Of a DNA stretch of 64,000 nt, positions 43,661 through 55,272 are shown one piece after another. The notes beneath the pieces are model-generated. The model saw only the letters and a list, made by a program, of their open reading frames with translations. It was not told where the DNA came from and ran no database searches. Source of the DNA: Prosopocoilus inquinatus (lineage: Eukaryota > Arthropoda > Insecta > Coleoptera > Lucanidae); contig CM069876.1 in the NCBI GenBank assembly GCA_036172665.1, positions 47,771,001-47,835,000 on the forward strand, read 5' to 3'. The stretch's first letter is position 1. The number at the start of each line of letters is the position of its first letter. The translations under genes were made by a program, and so were the position numbers.

Positions 43661-44737
43661 AAAATCAATTAGGATTATTCTCTCGGCGTTCGATGTAGAG
43701 ATTCTATCTCGTATCCTCGGTGGAGTTTATTTTTGCCACCGTTCCAAGAAGAGGAATGCACTTCTTTTTTGAATTAATTAAAAAAATTTAATCTGCACGT
43801 GTCACGTACCTATAAAAATATACCGGGACGTCAGAAACGATTTCAACTCACGACGTGACGTCACGTCGCCGTGAACGCACGAAACACGACCGAAACAAGC
43901 AAAGTAAAATCAGAACGTGCGTTAGTGGCTCACTTTTCTGAACGTTGCCACTTAAAAAACAAAAAAAAAAACAAAAACAAAAGTTAGTTCTAATTGGATT
44001 GATGACGTGAATCGAAACCGTTATTATCGTTTCCCATGTCACCGTACCTAAGTGTAAAAAAAATCACGAAATATTTATTGGAAACAACAAATAAAAAATA
44101 AAATACTAAACGTCTTTTGTATCACGAGGTCTTGCGCCAATATCCCCCCTCCCCCCGCACCGCCGGTAAATGAAACTTTCTTTTTTTTTAATTGAATTGA
44201 CGTTCAAACTTTGTTTCTTTTAACTTAAAATATAGAAGTGTTAGTACTATCTATTAGGTCATAACCAGAGCCTATCGAAATAATTCCTGAACGCGTAATT
44301 GCCTCCCACTCAACGCGATTCAGCGCCGTGCACTTACATCCTGGCGGGTTATATGCAGCACTCGTTGAATTTGATGATCACTAAATAGTTATGACCAGAA
44401 CAACTTTTTTTAAGTTTTTTTTTTGTGTGTGTCAATAGAAATTGTGTTTTAAGGTTATGAAGGCATCTGACGAATTGCCTTGCAATGAAATCCCCCCCCC
44501 CTCCACCTCTACCCAGTTGACGAACTCAAATTTTAACCCAAATTAAAACTACATTGAAAAATTGTAAATAAAAGCATCTTAACCATACAGGGTGTTTTTC
44601 GAAGTGTGTCTGAAAATGGAGCTCCGGTATTCACATTTAACTTGGCACTTATTTTCGCTCAGAAACAAACGCGTACTTCTTGTCATTCCGGAGGCGCCGA
44701 TGAATAAGGAAGTCGTCGACTACGCGGACAATTGAAC
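43661..44737. other. Unassigned sequence
   Basis: No gene. ATACAGGGTGTTTTTCG at 44585. CCCCCCTCCCCCCGCACCGC at 44144 is a short C-rich stretch. Confidence 0.4.
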
Positions 44738-44970
44738 TGCAGAAGTTAATAAAACACACCGACGAGAAGCCTTTTTCTCGCACGTGATCAAATCAAATCA
44801 TGATTTATTGAATCAAAATATGATCAGGTCGACTACACAATCAAATAACAAAAAAAAAATTGTTACGTTACATCTTCGCGAACAATTAAAAAAAAAAACC
44901 GGAAGGAAGTTGTTTGTGTTAGATCGAATTCTAAGGATGTGAAGAATTTAAGACGACACACATTAAAGGT
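44738..44970 (+). pseudogene. Relic of a group B unit, middle lost
   Basis: AGAAGTTAATAAAACACACC followed by GACGAGAAGCC is a finger linker. At 44930-44970, GATCGAATTCTAAGGATGTG and GAATTTAAGACGACACACAT match the 3' segment after stops of group B units 9, 11 and 16. A whole terminal exon once stood here and only these scraps remain. Confidence 0.65.
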
Positions 44971-45358
44971 ACTAAAATAAATTCTTACAGATAACAAATT
45001 ATTTTATTATTTTCGCAGCTTCACTGCTTCTTTTTCTTAAAAAAAAAAAAAAAATTGAAACAAATACGTTCATTTCCTCTTATTTTATCGACCCAATGAA
45101 TAATGTACAGTTTTTTTTAAATCTAGAAATTTGTGTGAAAAACGTGAAGAAGAAAAATCGAGTTACTGTATAAAAATGTCAATTATACAGGGTGATCCAG
45201 AAACTTTGGTGTGTACAGAGTGATTTTTTTTTTTAATGAAACACCGAATATTTTTACAAATTTTGTAATTTTTTTGGTTTTTCGCTTTAATTTTTTCTAA
45301 ACTTTCACTTTCAGGTTGCAAATGTAAGAAAATCTATTAAGCAGACCTTTTGTTTCAG
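44971..45358. other. Intron end before unit 20
   Basis: AT-rich; TATACAGGGTGATCC at 45184. Ends in GACCTTTTGTTTCAG. Confidence 0.55.
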
Positions 45359-45992
45359 GCGTCAACGGATGGCTAAAGCCGACACAGTGAATAAAAAAAC
45401 AACCGAAAGCCGAATACGCGCTGCTAAATTCAAATCCCGCAGACGTTTGCGCGCACATGCCCTAAAACAAGCCGGTGAGAAACCGTTGAAAAGTTGTGAC
45501 CTTTGCAGTTATAAATGTCGACACCTCTGTCATTTGAAGAGACACAAATTAACACACACCGATGAGAAACCGTTCGGTTGTGAGCTTTGCGATTACAAAG
45601 GCCGGGAATTTAATAGCTTGAAAAAACACAAACTAACGCACACCGACGAGAAACCCTTCGGTTGTGATCTTTGCGATTATAAATGCCGACAGCTCGGTAA
45701 TTTGAGGGCGCACAAATTGACACACACCGACGAGAAACCGCTCAGTTGCGACCTTTGCGATTATAAATGCCGGGAGCTCTGCAATTTGAAAAGGCACAAA
45801 TTAACACACACCGACGAGAGACCGTTCGGTTGTGATCTTTGCGATTATAAATGTCGGCATCTCGCTAATATGAGAAGGCACAAATTAACACACACCGGCG
45901 AGAAACCGTTCGTCTGTGGCCTTTGCGATTACAAATCTCGTCGCTGCGAAACATTGAGACGGCACATGTCAATGCACATCGAAGGCGCTTAG
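45359..45992 (+). CDS. Unit 20: C2H2 zinc-finger terminal exon, 6 good fingers, entry finger dead
   Basis: 210 residues. Leader RQRMAKADTVNKKTTES. The entry finger has lost both Cys and the last His (ESRIRAAKFKSRRRLRAHALKQ), so it cannot bind zinc. Six intact repeats follow: RHLCHLKRH, REFNSLKKH (CDYKGR), RQLGNLRAH, RELCNLKRH, RHLANMRRH, and terminal type VCGLCDYKSRRCETLRRH. The REL/RHLANM pair is nearly identical to unit 21. The linker after the dead finger has an extra residue (GEKPLKS). Tail IEGA. A microsatellite (AAC)n follows 33 bases after the stop. Group A. Confidence 0.9.
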
Positions 45993-46423
45993 ATAAGCAA
46001 ACAAAGAAAATTGTGATTATAAATAACAACAACAACAACAACAACAACAACAATCCTGGAGCTACACATATTTAAAATATTTGATAGTAATTTCATATTG
46101 ATAGCTTTGTTTGGAAAAGTCGAGTTCAACAAGATTTTTAATGAGTATAATTTATAATAACAACCTTCAGATTTTTTGTTATTTTCTTCTTGCGTATATA
46201 CAGGGTGTTCATAAAAGAAACTGTACACATCTTGGGAGGTGATGGTGAAATGAGTCCAGAAAGATATCATATAAGTATGAATTTAAAAAAAAATCAATTA
46301 TACAAGGTGCAATTCTTATAGATCTTGCAGTTTTTTTTATTTCTCGTTTTGATTCTCTTTTTCTTCGACGTCTCTTATCGTACTTTTATGTTGTAAGTAT
46401 ATTAAAGAGACTTTTTGTTTCAG
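45993..46423. other. Gap between units 20 and 21
   Basis: (AAC)9 at 46025-46052. TATACAGGGTGTTCATAAAA at 46197 followed by GAAACTGTAC is shared with 50993 (TATACAGGGTGTTAATAAAA). Ends with AGAGACTTTTTGTTTCAG. Confidence 0.6.
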
Positions 46424-47234
46424 GAGTCAACGGATCCCTAAAACCGAGACAGTGACTGAGAAAACAATCGAATGCCGAATCTGTGCCGCTAAATTTAAAT
46501 CCCGCAGTAACTTGCGCGCGCATGCTTCAATACATGCCGGTGAGAAACCGTTCGGTTGTGACATCTGCGATTATAAATGTCGACGGCCCGGTGAATTGAA
46601 GAGGCACAAGTTAACGCACACCGACGAGAAACCGTTCAGCTGCGATCTTTGCGATTACAAATGTCGACAGCTCGGTCATCTGAGAAGTCACAATTTAACA
46701 CACACCGACGTGAAACCGCTCAGTTGTGATCTTTGCGATTACAGAGGTCGGGAAATTAGTAACTTGAGAAAACACAAATTAACACACACCGACGCGAAAC
46801 CGTACGGTTGCGATCTTTGCGATTATAAATGTCGACACCTCTGTAACTTGCGAACGCACAAATTAACGCACACCGACGAGAAACCGTTCGGTTGTGACCT
46901 TTGCGATTATAAAAGTCGGCAGCTCGGTGACGTGAGGAAGCACAAATTAACGCACACCGGCGAGAAACGGTTCACTTGTGATCTTTGCGATTATAAATGT
47001 CGGGAGCTGTGTAATTTGAAAAGGCACAAATTAACACACACCGACGAGAAACCCTTCAGTTGTGATCTTTGCGTTTATAAATGTCGGCACCTTGCTAATA
47101 TGAGAAGACACAACTTAACGCACACCGACGAGAAACCGTTCGTGTGTGGTATTTGCGATTACAAATGTCGTCAGCGTGAAACATTGAAGCGGCACATGTC
47201 GGTACACATCGAGGATGAAAAGGCGCTTAAATAA
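46424..47234 (+). CDS. Unit 21: C2H2 zinc-finger terminal exon, 9 fingers
   Basis: 269 residues. Leader SQRIPKTETVTEKTIEC is close to the consensus. Entry finger CRICAAKFKSRSNLRAH shares the Ala-Ala variant with units 20 and 23. Eight repeats; finger 4 has CDYRGR, finger 6 CDYKSR, finger 8 CVYKCR. Terminal finger VCGICDYKCRQRETLKRH, tail IEDEKALK. Most linkers are TDEKPF. AATAAA at 47359. Group A; sister of unit 20, which looks like a shortened version of it. Confidence 0.93.
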
Positions 47235-47418
47235 TTAATAATTATAAATAACTACAACCCGCACTCCTGGAACTGTATAATCTTGATACACAAATTTAGA
47301 ATATTTGATTGAAATTGATGCTTCTTTGATTGAAAATAAGTATAATTATTGTATTTGAAATAAAATTGACGATTGTTGAAATCCGCCGGCCGGCGGATTT
47401 CGAAATTTAATGCAAGGT
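47235..47418 (+). terminator. 3' UTR of unit 21 with poly(A) signal
   Basis: AATAAA at 47359-47364. GCCGGCCGGC palindrome near 47384. Confidence 0.55.
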
Positions 47419-47590
47419 GCCGCCGGCGGACGTTTAGTCAAAAAAAACTTTGCCGCATGCTGCCAATGTGCATTACTTTCTCCAGAATTGAAATATTTAT
47501 TAACCGACTCGAATAACTCTTGATTTATATTGTATATAAAAAAAAAATTATATTCCTTCTTGAATCGAAATATTGTAATAATTTGTAAAA
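47419..47590. repeat. Segment shared with 61297-61590
   Basis: GCCGCCGGCGGACGTTTAGT, AACTTTGC, CCAACTCGAATAACTCT-like and ATTATATTCCTTCTTG occur in the same order upstream of unit 26, which points to a duplication of flanking DNA together with exons or to a dispersed element. Confidence 0.6.
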
Positions 47591-48360
47591 GGGCTTCGCT
47601 GCTGTTTGTTGTCGTATTTTAAATCGTAGAATAAAGCTGCGTTAGACTTCAGTAATTTTATTTTGTGCGACCGGTTTCGTCGAAGTTGCGACATTTTCAA
47701 GCGCCTTCAGTAGGTTTTCCTTACTTTCTCACAAAACATGTCGGAGAAAATAAACCAATATTGGTCCAAGACGTCCAATCCATCTTCGGCAGGGAAATGG
47801 CCAAGCCGGTGTGTGGAATATGTGGGACATCTGTAAAGGTTCGAATATTCAGTACGTAGAGATGAAATGTTTTATAAAACCAAGTCGCGATTAAATAATA
47901 TTACAACCCGTACCGGGTTAAAATAAAACACCGTCGGCCAATTTCCAGAAAACTGAAGGTTCGCAGCAGTGCACAGTAAAGGATTAATAGATAGTAGCGC
48001 GGGCGTTCGGAATGTGCACGCAACTGCAAGAAATATTTTAATGTTATCTCTTGCTGAAGGATTAAATACCGTTCTCTCTGGCGCATTGATATTTGAATCC
48101 CTCTTTCAGCTGTCTCTCTCGTAATTGATCTCGCGCTTTCATGCACACGTCTACACACGGCCGAGTGCTCTTGTGGCGTCACCTAATATATCGTTCAGCG
48201 TGCAGTAGAGCAAGGTCAAGTCTGCGGAAGCGCAATTTTGGCACTTAATTATGCACTCGTTTAGGGATTTTCCGCGCATAGAAAACGCCATCGAAACATC
48301 ACCTGATGCCTCGCCCCCTTAATATATATAAATTAATGGAGGAAAGTGGAGCCTACGAAA
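47591..48360. other. Unassigned sequence
   Basis: One 64-codon frame (47665-47859) contains KPVCGICGTS; GTGTGTGGAATATGTGGGAC recurs at 54743. No gene is called. GCGACCGGTTTCGTCG near 47667 resembles common mobile-element tails. Confidence 0.4.
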
Positions 48361-48930
48361 AGTCGAGGGTCTAGGACAATTCGCCATCGCCGATTTGTCG
48401 TCGCCAATTCACCGTCGCCGATTCGTCGTAGATACAATTCACCGCCGGAAAACTCGCCGTCGGTAAATTCGCCGTCAGCGATTAAAGTTTTAAGTCCAGG
48501 TACATATCCAAATAATAATATACCGATAATTATATGTAAATAAAATAAAGAAGTTAACATAATTAATGGAAAATAAAATAATTTGTTATTAATTAAATGT
48601 GATACATAGATAAAGAAACAGATAAAAAAATTTGGTCTTCCAGGAAGTATTTCTTATTCTTCAGGGTGTTCGTAAAATCCCTCCAATTCTTCTTTTTTAT
48701 ATTTTCAGATTCTGCTCAAAATCATATTGATTTTCATATCAATCAAAATCACTACACATCAAAAGTCGACTGCTTTCAAAATATTGATTCAGGAAAGCTC
48801 GTCATTTAAAATTATAAATTGAAAAAGGGGTTCCATTAAAAAAAAAAATAGAATTATGATTATGTTTACGTACAGCACCAATTTTTTCGTAATTTTGTGT
48901 CTTACGGTGGTCGCACTGTAATGAGGAATT
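48361..48930. mobile_element. Element with ATTCGCCGTCGCC repeats, copy 2 (inverted)
   Basis: ACAATTCGCCATCGCCGATT and GATACAATTCACCGCCGG, then an interior with CACTACACATCAAAAGTCGA and GGGGTTCCATT, matching copy 1 (42958-43660) in the opposite orientation. The two copies bracket units 20 and 21. Confidence 0.7.
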
Positions 48931-50035
48931 TATTTTAACGTGTCCAACCTAAGTCTGTCCAACCAGAGAAATTAAAGAAAAAACTGAAAATCAAAAATAC
49001 TGAACATTAAAGAAGGTAAAATATTTTTAAAATTAAATTCAGACCCAAGGTCAACCCAACCCAGCTGAGCTTATTGAAGTAAAGTCCAAGCAAAAAGTTT
49101 AAAAAAGTTAGAAACTATAAAATTAAAAAAAAATTGAGTTTAAGTTTAAGTAAACCCCAAACTTATAACTCAATAAACACTTCAACGTACAAAACAATCT
49201 CAAGGTTAACCCAAGCCAACTGAATCCAGGAAATAATTTCAAAAATTAAAAAATAAATAAAAACAAGTCCCAGTCAATTCAATCCAACCGAACTCAACAG
49301 AAGTAAGTCGAAGCAAAAGTTTAAAAAAAATATACAGACTCAAAAATTAAAAAAAAAATTGAGTTTGATAACAATTAAATCCCATCCATCTCAAGGTCAA
49401 CTCAACACCCAAATAAATCAGACCTTAAACTCAATAAACCTTCCAAAGTACAAAGCAGATCTCAATCTCAAGGTCAACCCAAGCCCAACCTAAGGAAGCC
49501 CAATCCAAGAAAGGATTTTTTTTAATTAACAAATTAAATTAAAAGTCCCAGTCAACTCAACCGAAGTAAGTCCGGACAAAGAGTTTTAAAAACTTTATAA
49601 ACTACAAAATTGAAGGAAAAATTGAAAAAATTAATCTCAAGGTCAAGCCAGCCCAACTGAAAACAAGTAAGAAAGCCTACCCAAGAATAATTAAACTGCA
49701 ACATTAAAAATATTAAAATTCAACCAAAAACCGACTCAAGGTCAAGCCAACCCAATCGAGTATTAAAACTCAATAGAAATCAACTCAGGGTCAAAGCAAC
49801 CGAACCGACCTCTTCGATCATTTTCCGAAAATATTAAGATTTAACAAAAGAAAAACAAGTCAAGGTCAAGCCAACCCAACTGAGTTCGTCGAAAATATTC
49901 CAAAAAATATTAAAATTCAACAAGAACCAACTCAAGGTCAGGCCAACCCAACGAGTTAGCCGCAAATTTTCTCAAGAATATTAAAATTGAACAAAAAAGA
50001 CAACTCAAGGTCAAGCCAAGCCAACAGAGTCCCGC
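48931..50035. repeat. A-rich block with TCAAGGTCAA repeats
   Basis: CTCAAGGTCAACCCAA-type sites near 49035, 49393, 49465, 49635, 49740, 49862, 49932 and 50003, separated by A-rich spacers. Same orientation as the 13.7 kb block. Non-coding. Confidence 0.7.
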
Positions 50036-50781
50036 GTTGAAGTATTTATAATCTTCGACCTTTCTTCTTGTTGGTTTTTAATTATGTCACGTTTTCATTT
50101 GGTTGACTAACTAAAATTTTGGGGGTTTAATGGGTTTTGGGTTTTTTACGGTACACCTCTGATTTTCGATGAATTTAAAGGAATTAAATTGCGCTTTATT
50201 TTATGCCGGGTGACGTTAGTCCGTCCGTATTTTTTTTTGTTATTTTCTTTTTGCAATAATTGCGGTTTGTTTTTGTGATCTATGATCTGTGTCGCTTGAA
50301 TCTCAGGTGTTCTCTTAACCTTCGACCTTTCTTCTTATTGGTTTTAATTATGTCATGAATTGAATCTCGGATGTTCCCTTAACATTCGACCTTTGTTCTT
50401 ATTGGTTTTTAATTATGTCACCTTTTTTGGTTTGGTTGACCAGCTATTTCCGATCTTTCTCTTTTACCTTTGAATTCTTCTTCCCCTGTACTCCGGATTA
50501 GTTGAGCCACGGACCACTCTTATGGCTGCCTTGGAATTTGTTTATTATTTGATTGCGTTATAATAAATAAAGGATTATTGTGTAATTTGGACGTGTGCAC
50601 GTTTTTCTTAACTTTTCCACGCGGTGCAAGAAAAAGAAATTAAGTCAGTGGCGCCCTTGTATTAATTTTACGTAGGCTTCATATAATCCCGACCCGTCTC
50701 ACTGCAGCTACCGGAGATACCGAAGTCAGTCGTAGTCAGTGCTAATCTTCTGCCTATCCACCGGATAGGTGGCACACTCAT
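50036..50781. other. Unassigned sequence with a short triple repeat
   Basis: TTCGACCTTTCTTCTTGTTGG at about 50055 recurs at about 50325 and 50387, each followed by TTTTAATTATGTCA. No gene. Confidence 0.45.
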
Positions 50782-50907
50782 GCCCGATTTCTTCACCTGC
50801 TGATAAATTTATCTGGCGGATATTATCCTTGGAAAGCATTGTATCGATAATAGTTTCCGAGGATACTACCTGGCAGATAAATTTATCCGTAGGTGAAGAA
50901 ATCGGGC
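50782..50907. mobile_element. Short MITE with inverted arms
   Basis: GCCCGATTTCTTCACCTGC with GATAAATTTATCTGGC on the left pairs with GCAGATAAATTTATC and GGTGAAGAAATCGGGC on the right; arms of about 53 bp, loop of about 20 bp. Confidence 0.8.
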
Positions 50908-51877
50908 CTCGACGATTCACTACCGCCAGGACAAGATAAGTATAACTTATAATAACAATCTACAGTTCATTTTGTTATCATGTTCATGTATATACAGGGT
51001 GTTAATAAAAGAAAAACTGTACGCAGTTTGGCAGATGATCGTAGAGATCAGGCTGTCCTGTGCATGCGTTCACGCCTCTGCAATGTTTATTTTTCAAATG
51101 AAAAATTCATTCCTTATGGAAGCTCCCGCATCTTCCCAAACTCAACACGCATGTCAAAGTTTGAAAATACATGTACCGGGGAAATCAAAATATTTCAAAT
51201 CGACACGAATATTTTCGACGGTAAAATGTGCGCAAATTTTATTTGGAAAAGTTGCTTAGAATTAATTATTATGAGATCTCTAATATGAAACCACGACTGT
51301 CTGCGATGAAAAAAAGAAATCCAGATGTTTTTCAATTTTTTTCATACCAACGTGTAGCATCGTAATATTTCATAGAACATGAGCAGTATAGCTGGCGGGA
51401 TCCTAGGACACTTGGGACGGAGCATGTTCCATCCGAAGTGACCAACGTTCAAGTTCATCCCCAAATTGAGGGGTGGTTTAAGAGAGTGAAGAAGTAACCC
51501 CTGTTGGTTCTTGTGCGTGTCGTCAATGACCAGAGGGCGTAAGAAGTGGTCAATGACCAGAGGCTTTCAAGGTCGTCTTTGTTGACAATGACCGGAGGCT
51601 GTCTAAGAAGTGATTAAGAGAGTCTTTCAAGGTCGTCGCAAGGGGTGGTTTAAGTTGGTTCTTGCGCGTGTCGTCAATGCGCAGAGGGTATAAGACGTGG
51701 CCAATAGTATTTTAATAAAGAGAGGCGTTTCTTTTGGGGTTTATAATAATAAATAATACTTTGTTCTTGTCTTATTCATTTATTTACTTACGTGAATAAT
51801 AGTTTCAATACTTATCGATCGAAATACTCGAGTTCGTAAACTTGGAACAGCCTGTATAACCATTCTGTTTGTTTCAG
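50908..51877. other. Gap before unit 22
   Basis: TATACAGGGTGTTAATAAAA at 50993. Short repeats GTCAATGACCAGAGG and TTTCAAGGTCGTC at 51520-51640. The last 190 bases match 58556-58735 before unit 25 (GGCGTTTCTTTTGG, TCGATCGA, GGAACAGCCTGTATAACC) and end in CTGTTTGTTTCAG. Confidence 0.6.
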
Positions 51878-53141
51878 GCATGAGCGAACCCTCAGCGCCA
51901 AGACAGCGAATAAGAAGAAAATCTCTCGAGCTGAGACACTGAATAAGAAAACAATCGAATGCCGGATATGTGATTCTAAATTTACATCTCGCAGTAATTT
52001 GCGCCGCCATATTTTAATACACACCGACGAGAAGCCGTTTTGTTGTGATCTTTGCGATTACAAATGTCGACACCTTGGTGATTTGAAGAGGCACAAATTA
52101 ACACACACCGGCGAGACACCGTTCAGTTGTGACCTTTGTGATTACAAATGTCGAGATTTCAGTAATTTGAGAAAGCACAAGTTAACACACACCGATAAGA
52201 AGCCGTTCAGTTGTGACCTCTGCGATTACAAGTGTCGTCAGCCCAATGATTTGAGAAAACACAAATTAAAACACACCGATGAGAAACCGTTCAGTTGTGA
52301 ACTTTGCGGTTATAAATGTCGTCAGTTCGGTGTTTTGAGAAAACACAAATTGACACACACCGATAAGAAACCTTTCGGTTGTGATCTTTGCGATTATAAG
52401 TGCTTGCGTCTCAGTCAATTGAAAAGGCACAAGCTAACGCACACCAGCGAGAAACCGATCTTTTGTGATCTTTGCGATTATAAATGTCGTCAGCTCAATG
52501 TTTTGAAAAAACACAAATTAAAACACACCGATAAGAAGCCGTTTAGTTGTGACCTTTGCGATTATAAAAGTCGTCAGCTCGGTGATTTGAGAAAACACAA
52601 GTTAACGCACACCGATAAGAAACCGTTCAGTTGTGACGTTTGCGATTATAAATGCCGTCAACCTCGTGATTTGAGAAAACATAAATTAACGCACACCGAT
52701 GAGAAACCGTTCAGTTGTGATGTCTGCGATTATAAATGTCGACAATCCAGCCAATTGAGAAGGCACAAATCAACACACACCGGCGAGAAACCGCTCAGTT
52801 GTGATCTTTGCGGCTATAAATGTCGGGATCGCTATAAATTGAAAAGGCACGTACTAACTCACACCGACGAGAAACCGATCACGTGTGATCTTTGCGATTA
52901 CACGTGTCGGAAACTCGGAAATTTGAAAAGGCACAAGTTAACGCACACCGACGAGAAACCGTTCAGTTGTGATCTTTGCGATTATAAATGTCGAGAGCTC
53001 ACCTCTTTGAGAAGACACGAATCAACACACACCGACGAGAAACCATTCATCTGCGGTCTTTGCGATTACAAATGTCGTCAGCGAAAAACAATGAAGCGTC
53101 ATATGTTAGTACACATCGAAGACGAACAGTCGCTTAAATAA
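51878..53141 (+). CDS. Unit 22: C2H2 zinc-finger terminal exon, 14 fingers
   Basis: 420 residues. Leader with the 11-residue extension (HERTLSAKTANKKK, then ISRAETLNKKTIEC). Entry finger CRICDSKFTSRSNLRRH, then thirteen very regular repeats. Fingers 4 and 9 (RQPNDLRKH, RQPRDLRKH), 5 and 8 (RQFGVLRKH, RQLGDLRKH) suggest block duplication, helped by TDKKPF linkers that occur only here in numbers. Finger 6 has CDYKCLRLSQ. Terminal finger ICGLCDYKCRQRKTMKRH, tail IEDEQSLK. Its last finger and 3' UTR were copied to 55273-55495. Group A; upstream intron and leader are sister to unit 25. Confidence 0.93.
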
Positions 53142-54289
53142 GCGGATTTTCTACATTGGCATAGTGATCTTTTTGATGTAATAATAATCAGATTTGAATA
53201 GATTAATATTCTTCGTTCTTTCAGTAGTTACAGGACTATACTATTCTTGCTTACCTTCAAACATGTGGCAGACATGCAGAAGAAGTTTTAAATCGAATGT
53301 GTTTTAATACTTATTTTCATGGTTGCAAAATGTTTTCCTTTGCAAATTTGTAGGCGTATGTTAGGACTCCTTTGCATGTTTTAGCATAGACTAAATATTA
53401 ATGCAATTGAGACAAGACACCCTGTCCATAACATCTAAAAAGGCACCTCAAAAAATCACTGCTTAAGGAGATAATACCGCCTCCGAAGGTGTTGCCCATA
53501 AAGGATGAACTGAGAGTCCCGAAGCAATTTAAATATAAAATCCTTCCGGCACACACAAGTAGTATCGTACAAGACGTTATGGGAAGAGGTGAAGACTGAA
53601 AGAAAACTTCACCTGATCAAACTCATCATTACAAGTAGAAAACCGAGTTTAATGAATCAAATTAAATTCACAACTGCAAAACAGATTGTCAGCTGAACAG
53701 GCACTTCCTCCTCCAAGTTTTTACTCCAATTTGCAAAGAAAAAAAACCATCATTTAGCCCTTCGGTGTCTTCAGTACAAGTAAATTCTTGATTCCTTTTC
53801 GTTGTGGTCATATATAAAATTAATGCGTGTTAATCCCAATACCAATCCTGCAAGAAAGAGTAAGAGATTCAAAATCACCTTTAGCAATAGCGAACGCCCC
53901 ATTTTCAGTGCAAAAAGCAAGAAATAGTAGAACCAAACGCACCTGGCACCAAGGAGAAAATTTGAGGTTATGTTTTATAATCGCCTGCGAAACGCCGGTT
54001 TTCACACGAAATTCCATATTTACCATATTGTTGAGGCTTTCCCGATCATTATTACATGATATTTCATGAAAATAAATAAAATAAAGCGATTTATTTCGAA
54101 CGATAACCTGTGGACGTCAAAGCAGTAACATAATGCTACCAACCTCTTAACATGAAACTCCCGAATATGAAAAGCATAATTTCCGTCAAAATACAACCCC
54201 TCGGAACACTTTTTTATTTAAATCATAATTAAAACGAACTTCCTCAAGTTTACAAAGCCTTTGTTGCATCTTTTACGCTTTATTAAATA
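53142..54289. other. 3' flank of unit 22
   Basis: Probable 3' UTR to about 53240, then sequence without a recognisable gene. ACACCCTGTCC at 53418. Confidence 0.45.
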
Positions 54290-54620
54290 ATTTGCGGTTC
54301 CTCCGGAGGACCGTCGTACTCCGCAATAAACAATTGCCGGACGGCCATTGATTCCCATTCATTATGCGCGGCGACCTTGCGACCTACTTTTTTTTCCGAG
54401 AAAAATAGTAAATCGGCGCGTGACGTCAGCACGGAGTTCCCTTTCGTAGTAAGATCTTTTTAAGGGCGGTTTCGGCGGTTCCCCGACGAGCTCGAAGATT
54501 GAAATTTTGCAGACGTATTACGGACGGCCCCGAAAATGCCGCGACGGTAAAAAATCGCGCCTATTTCTATCGGGGGGGTGAGAGGGGGTCGATATCTCGG
54601 ACATTTTTAAATTTTCGAAA
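54290..54620. other. GC-rich, CpG-containing stretch
   Basis: Markedly richer in G+C and CpG than the surrounding DNA (CGGTTCCTCCGGAGGACCGT, GACGGCCCCGAAAATGCCGC, GCGCGTGACGTCAGC). The 69-codon frame inside is not convincing. It could be a promoter, an insulator or foreign sequence; nothing decides between these. Confidence 0.35.
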
Positions 54621-54847
54621 AAATAATCGTTGGAATAATGTAGCTCAATTTTTTTCAATTAAATTGAACCGACTTGCAAATTTGAGAAATATTTTTTTGG
54701 TTATGTAAAGCGCGCTAATTAATAGGAGGAGGGCGAAGAATGTGTGTGGAATATGTGGGACGAGTTTGGGGGTTGAAACTTTAATTTCAATTTTTTTTAT
54801 TAATTGTGGTAGTGACAAGAAAACTTTTTTTATTGCACTCGGGAGAC
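54621..54847. other. Unassigned sequence
   Basis: GTGTGTGGAATATGTGGGAC at 54741 repeats 47808. No gene. Confidence 0.35.
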
Positions 54848-54980
54848 TAATGTCCAGTTTTACAATTGCAGCTCAACTTTGAGCTGAGGTTTAAACCCTT
54901 AGCAACGATTATTTCAACAATTGTTGTGAAGGGTTTAAGCTTCGGCTCAAAGTTAAACCGTGATTGTAAAACTGGGCCTA
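54848..54980. mobile_element. Short MITE with inverted arms
   Basis: TGTCCAGTTTTACAATTGCA and CTCAACTTTGAGCTGAGGTT on the left pair, with some mismatches, with AAGCTTCGGCTCAAAGTTAA and TGATTGTAAAACTGGGCC on the right. Confidence 0.75.
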
Positions 54981-55272
54981 AGACTATTCGTCCATTTAAA
55001 ATAATCATTGGGCAGGTCAGACCTTAAATTATTACCAAAAGGCCATGCTTTTAATAAACAGGCAAAGAATAAAATTTCTACACCCTTTTGCTGAATTAAA
55101 GAAAAGCGTTTCATTCATTTGGAACTGGACATCGTCAATTTTTTATTGTAAATTATGTATAAACATTAAAGTATACATTTTTTTTTTAATTACATTCTTG
55201 GGTTCTTAATAGGATGTTTATTTCGAAATGACTTTTCTAAGAGAAACAAATCTTTCCGAAAAGTACCATATT
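54981..55272. other. Unassigned AT-rich sequence
   Basis: Nothing recognised. Confidence 0.3.

Noticed and set aside
43440..43662. Frame with DGEFTDGKLCLRRIGDGE, similar to a minus-strand frame at 48333-48560
   Set aside because: The similarity comes from GGCGAATCGGCGAC subrepeats of one mobile element, not from a gene.
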